Shown in pieces: positions 52,897-61,656 of a DNA stretch of 64,000 nt. The notes under the pieces were generated by a model, which saw only the letters and a program-made list of their open reading frames with translations, was not told the DNA's origin and searched no databases. Within the stretch, counting starts at the first letter, position 1, and each line of letters opens with the position of its first letter. The DNA is taken from positions 744,001-808,000 of the forward strand of contig NZ_JAYKOT010000003.1 in the NCBI RefSeq assembly GCF_035481615.1, in the 5' to 3' direction. A program made the translations under genes and the position numbers. The DNA is from Citroniella saccharovorans (GTDB lineage Bacteria; Bacillota; Clostridia; Tissierellales; Peptoniphilaceae).

Positions 52897-54441
52897 TTAT
52901 TTTGCTAATTCTGAGACTCTAGTTTCTCTTATTACATTAACTTTAATGCTACCTGGATATTCAAGTTGTTCTTCAATCTTCTTAGCTATTTCTTTTGCTG
53001 TAATAAGCATTTGATCTTCAGAAATTGTTTCAGGTTTAACCATTATTCTTAGTTCTCTACCTGCTTGAATAGCAAATGATTTTTCAATTCCTTCAAATGA
53101 ATTTGCAATTTCTTCAAGATTTTCAAGTCTCTTGATATAATTTTCAAGAGATTCTCTTCTAGCTCCAGGTCTCGCAGCTGAAATAGTATCGGCAGTTTGA
53201 ACTAAAATAGCTTCTATGCTTGTAGGCTCTACATCACCATGATGAGCCTCAATACAATTAAGTACAGCTGGCGACTCTTTGTATCTCTTAGCTAAATTAT
53301 ATCCAAGTTCAACATGCGGTCCTTCAATTTCATGATCAATAGCCTTTCCAAGGTCATGAAGCAAACCACCTCTTTTAGCTACTTTTACATCTGCCCCGAT
53401 ATCAGAAGCCATAATACCAGCAAGTATAGCAACATCAATAGAGTGTTTTAAAACATTTTGACCGTAGCTTGTTCTATATTTTAATTTACCTAGAACTTTT
53501 ACTATTTCAGGATGAATACCAAAAATACCAACTTCATCGCATGCTTCTTCTCCTGCTCTTTTTATTTCTTGTTCAACTTCTGATTGTGCTTTAAAAACCA
53601 TTTCTTCAATTCTTGTAGGATGAATTCTTCCATCAAGAATTAATTTTTCTAAAGCAACTCTAGCAATTTCTCTCCTTACTGGATCAAATCCAGATAATAC
53701 TACCGCTTCCGGAGTGTCATCGATTATAATGTCAATGCCAGTCAAAGTCTCAAAGGATCTAATATTTCTTCCTTCTCTACCAATTATTCTTCCTTTCATT
53801 TCTTCATTTGGAAGAGAAACTACAGTAACAGTAGACTCTTGAACATGTTCTGCTGCATATCTTTGTATTGCCCTTGTTAAAATTTCTCTAGCGTTTCTCT
53901 CTGATTCCTCTCTCGCTTTTGCTTCTTGTTCTCTGATAAATAAAGCTGTTTCATGAATTGTAGAATCTTTTACTTTTTCAATAATTTCTTCTTTGGCTTC
54001 TTCAGCTGTTAAACCAGCAACCCTTTGTAATTCAATTTCTTGTTTTTCAAATAGTATATCATATTCCTTTTCTCTATCTGAAAGCTTTTTTAATCCTTTT
54101 TCAAGTTGGCTGTCTTTACGATCGAGTGCATCAGATTTTTTATCTAAAGATTCTTCTCTCTGAATTAATCTTTTTTCCTGTCTTTTAAGTTCAGATCTTA
54201 TTTCTTTTGTTTCATTTTCTTGTTCTGTTCTTAATTTATGGATTTCTTCTTTAGCTTCTAGAATTGCTTCTTTTTTTGTGTTTTCAGCAGATTTGTAAGC
54301 ATCTTCTAATATATTAGATGCAAGAGATTCTGCAGAACCAATTTTGCTTTCCGAAATTTTCTTTCTATATAAAATGCCTAGAACAACACCTATAGCTAAT
54401 GCGGCAATAAAGATTACAATATAAAGAATTAAATCTCCGAT
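52897..54441 (-). CDS. rny: ribonuclease Y with no standard start codon
   Basis: The main membrane-bound mRNA-decay endonuclease of Firmicutes. The frame is unbroken from 52897 up past 54441, about 514 residues, which is normal. It begins with a membrane helix (YIVIFIAALAIGVVLGILYR), then a Glu/Lys-rich coiled coil, then KH (GRIIGREGRNIRSFETLTGI) and HD (LLHDLGKAIDHE). No ATG, GTG or TTG occurs in frame before the KH domain (Met at 53799). The in-frame TGA is at 54471-54469. AGGAGG (54456-54451) is followed by ATT (54447), GTT (54444) and ATC (54441). The last has the best spacing and was used here. Confidence 0.85.
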   Translation of the reverse strand: MGDLILYIVIFIAALAIGVVLGILYRKKISESKIGSAESLASNILEDAYKSAENTKKEAILEAKEEIHKLRTEQENETKEIRSELKRQEKRLIQREESLDKKSDALDRKDSQLEKGLKKLSDREKEYDILFEKQEIELQRVAGLTAEEAKEEIIEKVKDSTIHETALFIREQEAKAREESERNAREILTRAIQRYAAEHVQESTVTVVSLPNEEMKGRIIGREGRNIRSFETLTGIDIIIDDTPEAVVLSGFDPVRREIARVALEKLILDGRIHPTRIEEMVFKAQSEVEQEIKRAGEEACDEVGIFGIHPEIVKVLGKLKYRTSYGQNVLKHSIDVAILAGIMASDIGADVKVAKRGGLLHDLGKAIDHEIEGPHVELGYNLAKRYKESPAVLNCIEAHHGDVEPTSIEAILVQTADTISAARPGARRESLENYIKRLENLEEIANSFEGIEKSFAIQAGRELRIMVKPETISEDQMLITAKEIAKKIEEQLEYPGSIKVNVIRETRVSELAK

Positions 54442-54510
54442 AACAATGCACCTCCTTTTATTAAATTTTCAATATTCAATATAGACCTAAGAAAACATGT
54501 CTATAGAATA

Positions 54511-54539
54511 ATTTTATATTATAAACATTATAAAGTCAA
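54511..54539 (-). promoter_or_regulatory. likely promoter of rny
   Basis: On the minus strand TTGACT (54539-54534), 17 bases, TAAAAT (54516-54511). The gap of about 340 bases from 54442 to 54777 holds this promoter, a leader with a short ATAGAC/GTCTAT hairpin, and the recA terminator. The rest is A+T-rich with nothing recognised. Confidence 0.5.
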
Positions 54540-54702
54540 CATAAAATTAAAATCAATCATTTAATAAATCAACATATAAAAACATAAAGTTAACATATAT
54601 TATATAAATTATACATATGATAATTAAAATAATCTTTATTAAAGAAGCAATTTTAATATTTTAGATTAATTAACTATTTTCAAATTAATTTATAATAAGG
54701 CA

Positions 54703-54752
54703 ATATAAAAGAGTTTAATATTGGTACTAGATTGTCCTAAATACTAAACTCT
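54703..54752 (-). terminator. terminator after recA
   Basis: On the minus strand AGAGTTTAGTATT (54752-54740) pairs with AATATTAAACTCT (54722-54710) with one G-U pair, 17-base loop, then TTTTATATT. Confidence 0.7.
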
Positions 54753-54777
54753 CATTAGTAAATTTCTATAAGTTATA

Positions 54778-55830
54778 TTATTTTTCTATATCTTCTTTTT
54801 CAATTTCTTTAGAATTATCAGTACTTTCATTAGAAAAATTTGCTTTTTGTCTAACTTTTTTATCTATCTCATTGAAAAAATCTTCATTATCTTCAATATA
54901 TTTTTTTACGTTCTCTCTACCTTGACCTAGTTTTTCACCGTTATAACTATACCAAGAACCTGCTTTATTAATAATATCAAAATCAACTGCAGTATCTAAT
55001 AATACTCCAGATTTAGAAATGCCTTCCCCATACATAATATCAAATTCAACTTGCTTAAATGGTGGGGCAACTTTATTTTTTACAATTTTAACTCTTGTTC
55101 TATTTCCAATAAAGTTTTCTCCTTGCTTAATTGTATCGATTTTTCTTATATCAAGTCTTACTGAGGAATAAAATTTTAAAGCTCTCCCACCTGTTGTAGT
55201 TTCAGGATTACCAAACATTATACCAATTTTTTCTCTTAATTGGTTAATAAATATTACTGTTGCATTTGTTTTATTGATAATTCCAGCAAGTTTTCTAAGA
55301 GCTTGAGACATTAACCTAGCAAGTAAACCAACATGAGAATCTCCCATACCACCTTCAATTTCGGCTCTTGGAACTAATGCAGCTACAGAATCAACTACTA
55401 TTAAGTCTACGGCATTACTTCTAACAAGAGATTCTGTTATTTCAAGAGCTTGTTCTCCAGTATCAGGTTGAGCAAGAATTAAATTATCGATATCTACACC
55501 AAGTGCTTTTGCATAAATAGCATCTAAAGCATGTTCAGCATCTATAAAAGCACAAGTTCCATTTTTCTTTTGTGCTTCTGCTATTATGTGTAGCGCAATA
55601 GTTGTTTTACCTGAAGATTCAGGTCCAAAAATCTCTATGATTCTACCTTTAGGTATTCCACCAATTCCCAAAGCAATATCAAGATTTATTGCACCTGTTG
55701 AGATAGCATCTATGTTTAATTTAGGTGCATCTCCAAGTCTCATAACAGCACCTTTCCCAAAATCTTTTTCGATTTTAGCAAAAGCTAAAGCAAGTGCTTT
55801 TTGCTTTTCCTTGTCATCAATATTATTCAT
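54778..55830 (-). CDS. recA: recombinase RecA
   Basis: Strand-exchange protein and co-protease for LexA. The 350-residue length is normal. IFGPESSGKTTIALHI near residue 68 is Walker A, VDLIVVDSVAALVPRAEIEG near 140 Walker B plus L1, and INQLREKIGIMFGNPETTTGGRALKF near 194 L2. The C-terminal tail is acidic. AGGAGGAG precedes the ATG. An SOS box lies at its promoter. The order recA-rny is common in Clostridia. Confidence 0.97.
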   Translation of the reverse strand: MNNIDDKEKQKALALAFAKIEKDFGKGAVMRLGDAPKLNIDAISTGAINLDIALGIGGIPKGRIIEIFGPESSGKTTIALHIIAEAQKKNGTCAFIDAEHALDAIYAKALGVDIDNLILAQPDTGEQALEITESLVRSNAVDLIVVDSVAALVPRAEIEGGMGDSHVGLLARLMSQALRKLAGIINKTNATVIFINQLREKIGIMFGNPETTTGGRALKFYSSVRLDIRKIDTIKQGENFIGNRTRVKIVKNKVAPPFKQVEFDIMYGEGISKSGVLLDTAVDFDIINKAGSWYSYNGEKLGQGRENVKKYIEDNEDFFNEIDKKVRQKANFSNESTDNSKEIEKEDIEK

Positions 55831-55853
55831 AACTCCTCCTAAAATATGATATA

Positions 55854-55901
55854 AAACTTATGTTCTGTTTATATTTTATTATACTTAATTTATTATGTCA
55901 A
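55854..55901 (-). promoter_or_regulatory. recA promoter with SOS box
   Basis: On the minus strand TTGACA (55901-55896), 17 bases, TAAAAT (55878-55873). GAAC-ATAA-GTTT (55865-55854) sits at the expected transcription start and matches the boxes of the yneA-like gene. Confidence 0.75.
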
Positions 55902-56429
55902 TTATATATTTTTTAAATCTAAAACTTCTTTATTTTTATATATATAATCTAAACCAGATATACCCGTTAAAGCTACTGAAAGATAATATACACCAATATT
56001 AACTGTTTCTGGTGTCTTGTTTAACATAATTAATATTATTGCTATAAACTGTGTTACAGTCTTAAATTTTCCAAAATATGAAGCAGCTATATTTATATTA
56101 TTTGATGATGCAATCATTCTTAGTGCAGAAACTAATAATTCCCTAAAAATGATAACAATGATAGTCCAAGCTGGTACTATTCCTTGCTCTAAAAATAATA
56201 TAAAAGCGCTAATTGCAAGTATTTTGTCAGCAATTGGATCCAAAAACTTACCAAATGTTGTAACCTGATTATATTTTCTGGCAATAAAGCCATCTAAAAA
56301 ATCACTGAAAGCTCCAATAATAAATATTATAAGAGGAATAATTGAGCTAGGAAATAATTTTTCAAAGCAAATAATAAAAATTGGTACAAGTAAAATTCTA
56401 AATATTGTTATTTTATTAGCTGTGTTCAT
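55902..56429 (-). CDS. pgsA: CDP-diacylglycerol-glycerol-3-phosphate 3-phosphatidyltransferase
   Basis: Makes phosphatidylglycerol phosphate. About 175 residues with several membrane helices. DFLDGFIARKYNQVTTFGK and FLDPIADK give the DGxxARx8GxxxDxxxD motif of CDP-alcohol transferases. The start MNTANKITIFRI matches the family. ATG 56438 (nearer GAGG) is the alternative. It overlaps the end of ftsK by 14 bases. Confidence 0.92.
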   Translation of the reverse strand: MNTANKITIFRILLVPIFIICFEKLFPSSIIPLIIFIIGAFSDFLDGFIARKYNQVTTFGKFLDPIADKILAISAFILFLEQGIVPAWTIIVIIFRELLVSALRMIASSNNINIAASYFGKFKTVTQFIAIILIMLNKTPETVNIGVYYLSVALTGISGLDYIYKNKEVLDLKNI

Positions 56430-58646
56430 TTTTAACATCTTCCTCTCTAAATGGGTTAATTGTTGTAAGAACTTTTCTTGGTTTACTGCCTTCATATGGC
56501 CCTACTACATTCATTTCTTCCATTTCATCTACGATTCTGCCAGCACGAGCATAACCTACTTTTAGCTTTCTCTGTATATATGAAACTGATGCTTGACCTT
56601 CTCCAATAACTAAATCAATAGCTTCTTCTAAAAGTTCATCATGTTCTTCTAATTTTTTATTTTCAGTTTCTTGACACTCAATTTTTTGAATTACTTCTTT
56701 ATTATATGAGCTTTGTGAATTATCTTTAATAAAAGAAACCAAGTTTTCTACTTCTTTTTCACTAATATAAGCTCCTTGTATTCTAACAGGTTTCATGAAA
56801 GATGCTGGATAAAACAACATATCTCCCTTTCCAAGTAATTTTTCAGCTCCTGACATATCTAAAATAGTTCTAGAATCAATTTGTGATGAAACTTGAAAAG
56901 AAATTCGAGATGGAATATTTGACTTAATAGTACCAGTAATAACATCTACTGATGGCCTTTGTGTTGCAACTACTAAATGAATTCCACAAGCTCTTGCCAT
57001 TTGTGCAAGTCTAGCAATATAATCTTCTACTTCTTGTGCAGCTACCATCATTAGATCAGCTAATTCATCAATTATTATAACTATATATGGTAATTTTTCT
57101 TCTTCCCCTTCACTATACTTATCCTTGTATGAAGTTATATCCCTAACACCATGTTCAGAAAAAATTTTATATCTACGTTCCATTTCGCTTACCGCCCATG
57201 CTAGTGCAGCTGAAGCTTTTTTGGGATTTGTAACAACAGGTATTACCAAATGTGGAATAGCATTATAAATGTTAAGCTCAACAACTTTTGGGTCAATTAA
57301 AATAAGCTTAACTTCATCAGGATGAGATTTAAATAATATTGATGTTATAAGAGTATTAATACATACAGATTTTCCTGACCCAGTTGCTCCAGCAATCAAT
57401 AGATGAGGCATTTTATCTATTGAAGATACTACAGCATTACCAGCAATATCTTTTCCTAATGCAAAAGGTAATTTTGAGTTACTTTCTAAAAAGGCTTTTG
57501 ATGATAAAATTTCTTTTATAGCAACAAAATCTTTTATCTTATTAGGAACCTCTATTCCAACAACTGATTTTTCAGGGATTGGAGCTTCTATCCTGATTCC
57601 CGAACTAGCTAAACTTAAAGCTAAATTATCTTGTAAATTAACTATGCTGGAAACCTTTACTCCACCTTGCGGTTCAAGTTCATAACAAGTAACGCTAGGT
57701 CCTCTATTTACAGCAGTAACTTTTGCATTTATTTTAAAACTTTTAAGTGTATCTTCTATTGATTTTGCATTTTTTTTAATTTCAGAAACATAAGAATTAT
57801 CTTTCTTTATTTCAGGATCTTTTAGTAACTCTATTGGTGGAAACTTATATTTTATAAAATTATCTTTATTTTTATCTATTGTATCAGAAATTACAAATTG
57901 ATCATCAATTTTGTCTATGAGGTTTTTATTCTTGTTATGATCATGAATTTCTATATCTTTATTAGATTCAGTAAAAATAGGTTCAAAATAATCATCATCA
58001 ATTATCTTTTCATCTTTAGCTATTTCCACTAAAGTATTATCATTAAAATCATTTTTTTTATCTTTACTAATCAATCGATCTTTTAAACTAGAGAATAATT
58101 TTTTTATGCCACTTACAAAAATTCTAAAAAAATCTTTTGTATTAAGATTAATAAATGACAAACTTGCAAAAAATAATACAATAACACTAACTATATATAA
58201 GCCGAGTCTTCCAATGCTTTTAACTATAATCCAAGATAAAGCTGAGAATATAATTCCTGAACCTGATCTTATATTAGCTAATTTAATAGCTTTGTCAATT
58301 CTTAATGAAAAGTCAACAATTGTATTTGTATTTATGTCAACAATCATTAAAAATAAAATTTCTAATACGTAGAAATAAACAAAATTACTTAGTTTTATTT
58401 TCTTACTAAAACCTGTCATATAAAAAATAATATGAATAATTAAAGTAAGCGGAATAAAATAAGATCCAATTCCAACTATTTTAAAACTGAAAGAACTTAA
58501 TAAATCACCTACTAAACCCAATTTTCCAGTAATTACACTTAGATAAAGAATAGATAGAATTATGCAAATACCAATAAGTACGCTATTTAAATTGAAGAAA
58601 TAATCTAAATTATTTTCCTTTTTTTTCTTTTAACTTTTCTTCTCAT
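56416..58646 (-). CDS. ftsK: DNA translocase FtsK/SpoIIIE, with a frameshift in its first codons
   Basis: Pumps chromosome ends through the septum. The main frame (stop 56416) has N-terminal membrane helices and a charged linker. Walker A is LIAGATGSGKSVCINTLI, then VIIIDELADLMM, and the C-terminal gamma domain is SVSYIQRKLKVGYARAGRI. The ribosome site GAGG and ATG 58646 lead into MRRKVKRKK, a typical FtsK beginning, but that frame hits TAG at 58607. At an A8 run (58619-58626) a -1 slip joins it to the main frame (KENNLDYFFNLNSVLIGICI). Without slipping, the first start in the main frame is TTG 58521, which lacks a ribosome site and removes the first membrane helix. Confidence 0.85.
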
Positions 58647-58661
58647 AAAATATCCTCTTTA

Positions 58662-59093
58662 TTAAATCCCAGTATGGCCAAATCCACCTTCACTTCTTTT
58701 TGTATCATCTAAAAATTCTACCTCTTTAAGTTGGGCACTTTCTATTTTGCAAAAAACTAACTGAGCAATTCTATCTCCATTTTTAATTATCTGATCCTCT
58801 GTTGATAGGTTTACTAATAAGACTTTAAGTTCGCCTCTATAATCACTATCTATAGTTCCTATCCCATTAGCCATTGTCAATCCTTTTTTATAAGATAAAC
58901 CACTTCTTGAGCGTATCTGAGCTTCAATACCATTAGGCATTGAAATATATAAACCTGTAGGTATAATTTTTCTTTCTAATGGCTTCATAATAATATCGCT
59001 TGAAATAAATGCTTTTAAATCTAATCCACTTGCACCAGATGTTTCGTATTTTGGTAATGGATTATTAGATTTGTTTACTATGTTTATTTTCAT
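58662..59093 (-). CDS. dut: dUTP diphosphatase
   Basis: Cleaves dUTP to dUMP, keeping uracil out of DNA. About 143 residues of the trimeric type. The five motifs appear as GASGLDLKA, RSRSGLSYK, GIGTIDSDYRGELKVLLVN, GDRIAQLVF and RSEGGFGHTG. ATG 59093 follows GGAGGA. The start at 59105 lies within that ribosome site. It lies between pnp and ftsK, 16 bases before the ftsK ATG. Confidence 0.95.
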   Translation of the reverse strand: MKINIVNKSNNPLPKYETSGASGLDLKAFISSDIIMKPLERKIIPTGLYISMPNGIEAQIRSRSGLSYKKGLTMANGIGTIDSDYRGELKVLLVNLSTEDQIIKNGDRIAQLVFCKIESAQLKEVEFLDDTKRSEGGFGHTGI

Positions 59094-59135
59094 AAAATCC
59101 TCCATATAAAGAAAAGCATAAACAAAAAGTTCATG

Positions 59136-61235
59136 CTATTTATTATTAAAATTTTTTTCATTGAGAAGTGCTTTTCTAGATAGGTTGATTCTACCTTGTT
59201 TGTCGATTTCAGTAACTTTAACTAAAATTTCATCACCAACTTTTAAAACATCCTCTACTTTATTTACTCTTTCATTAGAAATTTGAGAAATATGAACTAA
59301 GCCTTCTTTCCCATTTAGCACTTCAACAAAGGCTCCAAAATTCATTATTTTAGTAACTTTTCCAAGATAAGTTTCTCCTACTTCTACTTCTTTTACTATA
59401 TCCTCTATCATTTGTAGAGCTTTTTCGCCATTTTCTTGATTATCTGAGGTAACAACAACTCTTCCGTCATCATAGGTATCTATTTTTACTCCGGTTTCAT
59501 CAATAATTTTATTTATTACCTTTCCACCTGGTCCTATAATTTCTCTAATTTTATCAGGGTTAATATTAAAACTGAATATTCTTGGAGCATATTTAGAAAT
59601 ATTTTCTCTTGGCTTATCTATACAATTATTCATAACATCTAAAATTTGTAGTCTGGCAGATTTAGCTCTGTCAAGTGCTTCAGTTAGTATTTCTTTACTT
59701 ACACCATCAATTTTAATATCCATTTGAATAGCGGTAATACCATCTTTTGTTCCAGCAACTTTAAAATCCATGTCTCCTAAATGGTCTTCTAATCCTTGAA
59801 TATCAGTTAAAATTGTATAATCTTTTGTATTTTCATCTTGAATTAGTCCCATAGCAATTCCTGCAACACTATCTTTAAGAGGAACTCCAGCATCTAGTAA
59901 AGATAAAGTTGAACCACAAACAGATGCTTGAGAACTTGATCCATTTGAGCTTAGTACTTCAGATACAACTCTAATTGTATATGGAAAATCTGATTCTTCA
60001 GGAATTACTGGAAGTAGTGCTCTTTCTGCAAGTGCACCATGACCAATTTCTCTTCTACCAGGACTTCTTAGGGGTTTTGTATCACCTACAGAATATGGTG
60101 GAAAATTATATTGGTGCATATACCTTTTTTCATCTTCTGTTAAACCATCTAATGTTTGAACCTCACTAGGTGCTCCTAGTGTAGTTAACGATAACACTTG
60201 AGTTTGACCTCTAGTAAATAATCCAGAACCATGTGTCCTAGGTAATACTCCTACTTCAGCTGATAGTTTTCTTATTTCATCTAGTTTTCTACCATCTGGT
60301 CTTATCTTTTCTACTGCAATCATTCTTCTAACTAAATATTTTGTTATTTTTTCAATTGCATATCTTATAGTTTCTTCATCGTCTGGATAAATTTCTAGAA
60401 AATGTTCTAGTGTAGTATCTTCAAAATATTTTTGATTTTCTTCTCTAGTAACCTTGTTGCTATCTCTAAGTATAGTGTTTAGTTTATCGTAAGAAAAATC
60501 TTCAATTTCTTTAACTATATTTTGATTATAGTTAGGTTTTTCATAATCGACTTTTTCTAACCCAACTTCATTTTGAATTTCACTAATAAAATCACAAATT
60601 GACTTAATTTCTTCGTGGGCAAAAAGAATTCCATCAATTATTTCATCTTCAGATAAAATATTTGAACCAGATTCAATCATCATAATAGATTCTTTTGTCC
60701 CCGCAACTGTTAAGTTTAGTTTAGACTTACTTTGCTGTTCAGAATTTGGATTTATAATATATTTCCCATCAACATAAGCTACTACGACAGCAGCTGTTGG
60801 TCCCATGAAAGGAATATCAGAAATTGATAAACTAATAGAAGAACCTATCATTGCAAGCATTTCAATAGAGTTTTCATTGTCATAAGAAAGTGCTGATGCA
60901 ATTACTTGCACATCGTTTCTATAGTCTTCAGGAAAAAGTGGCCTAAGGGGTCTATCAATTAATCTAGAGATGAGCACTGCTTTTTCACTTGGTCTACCTT
61001 CTCTTTTAATAAATCCTCCTGGGATTTTACCTACTGAATATAGTTTTTCTTCAAAATCGCAAGATAAAGGAAAAAAATCAACTCCTTCTCTTGGCATATC
61101 TGAAGCTGTTGCAGTTACTAATAAAACTGTATCTTCCATTTGAACTAAACAAGCTCCATTTGCCTGTTCTGCAACTTTTCCTATCGTAATTTTTAGCTCT
61201 TTTCCTTGGAGATCATATTTAAATTCTTTTATCAT
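59136..61235 (-). CDS. pnp: polyribonucleotide nucleotidyltransferase
   Basis: 3'-to-5' phosphorolytic exoribonuclease. 699 residues with two RNase PH domains. The first has REGRPSEKAVLISRLIDRPLRPLF, and the second has LPRTHGSGLFTRGQTQVLS and DFKVAGTKDGITAIQMDIK. A KH domain (IREIIGPGGKVINKI) and an S1 domain (GKVTKIMNFGAFVEVLNGKEG) follow. AGGAGG precedes the ATG. Together with rny and nrnA it makes this region rich in RNA-decay genes. Follows rpsO as in most bacteria. Confidence 0.97.
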   Translation of the reverse strand: MIKEFKYDLQGKELKITIGKVAEQANGACLVQMEDTVLLVTATASDMPREGVDFFPLSCDFEEKLYSVGKIPGGFIKREGRPSEKAVLISRLIDRPLRPLFPEDYRNDVQVIASALSYDNENSIEMLAMIGSSISLSISDIPFMGPTAAVVVAYVDGKYIINPNSEQQSKSKLNLTVAGTKESIMMIESGSNILSEDEIIDGILFAHEEIKSICDFISEIQNEVGLEKVDYEKPNYNQNIVKEIEDFSYDKLNTILRDSNKVTREENQKYFEDTTLEHFLEIYPDDEETIRYAIEKITKYLVRRMIAVEKIRPDGRKLDEIRKLSAEVGVLPRTHGSGLFTRGQTQVLSLTTLGAPSEVQTLDGLTEDEKRYMHQYNFPPYSVGDTKPLRSPGRREIGHGALAERALLPVIPEESDFPYTIRVVSEVLSSNGSSSQASVCGSTLSLLDAGVPLKDSVAGIAMGLIQDENTKDYTILTDIQGLEDHLGDMDFKVAGTKDGITAIQMDIKIDGVSKEILTEALDRAKSARLQILDVMNNCIDKPRENISKYAPRIFSFNINPDKIREIIGPGGKVINKIIDETGVKIDTYDDGRVVVTSDNQENGEKALQMIEDIVKEVEVGETYLGKVTKIMNFGAFVEVLNGKEGLVHISQISNERVNKVEDVLKVGDEILVKVTEIDKQGRINLSRKALLNEKNFNNK

Positions 61236-61257
61236 ATTTTCCTCCTATTTAAAAACA

Positions 61258-61283
61258 AGAGCGGACAATAACCGCGCCGCTCT
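61258..61283 (-). terminator. rpsO-pnp intergenic hairpin
   Basis: On the minus strand AGAGCGG (61283-61277) pairs with CCGCTCT (61264-61258) around a 12-base loop, followed by TGTTTTT. It overlaps the rpsO stop. It may end part of the rpsO transcripts or be a processing site, as the matching hairpin is in E. coli. Confidence 0.65.
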
Positions 61284-61551
61284 AGTTTCCTCTTATATTT
61301 AATTTTTTTATTAAACTTCTATATCTTTCGATATCTTTTGACTCTAGATATTTAAGAAGACCCTTTCTTTGTCCAATTAGTTTAAACATACCTCTTCTTG
61401 AATGGTGGTCAGCTTTATGAAACTTTAAATGTTCAGTTAGCTGTGCAATTCTGAAACTCAAAATAGCAATTTGAACTTCAGGAGAGCCAGTATCTCCTTC
61501 TTTTAGCTGATATTCTTTAATAATTTGTTCTTTTTGTTCTTTAGTAATCAT
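61282..61551 (-). CDS. rpsO: 30S ribosomal protein S15
   Basis: An 89-residue protein, the normal size. TGSPEVQIAILSFRIAQLTEHLKFH and DHHSRRGMFKLIGQRKGLLKYL are the 16S-binding helices. AGGAGG precedes the ATG. It has its own promoter and a structured leader of about 70 bases. Confidence 0.97.
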   Translation of the reverse strand: MITKEQKEQIIKEYQLKEGDTGSPEVQIAILSFRIAQLTEHLKFHKADHHSRRGMFKLIGQRKGLLKYLESKDIERYRSLIKKLNIRGN

Positions 61552-61573
61552 TATTTTTCCTCCTATAAGCGTA

Positions 61574-61609
61574 TTGCTAATGTTAAGTCAATATCCATTA
61601 ACATTGCAA
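61574..61609 (-). promoter_or_regulatory. rpsO leader hairpin (possible S15 autoregulation)
   Basis: On the minus strand TTGCAATGTTAA (61609-61598) pairs with TTAACATTAGCAA (61586-61574) with one bulged base, just upstream of the ribosome site. S15 is known to bind its own leader in several bacteria. The structure here only suggests that. Confidence 0.45.
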
Positions 61610-61627
61610 CCGTAATTTAACTCTTAA

Positions 61628-61656
61628 AGTATAGCATAAAATTTAAAACTTGTAAA
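61628..61656 (-). promoter_or_regulatory. promoter of rpsO-pnp
   Basis: On the minus strand TTTACA (61656-61651), 17 bases, TATACT (61633-61628). The -35 box lies in the last codons of ribF. Confidence 0.65.

Noticed and set aside
53799..54480. RNase Y first looked truncated, starting at the KH domain
   Set aside because: Translating upstream by hand shows the same frame open for another 214 codons with the expected coiled coil and membrane helix. The gene is whole but lacks a standard start codon.
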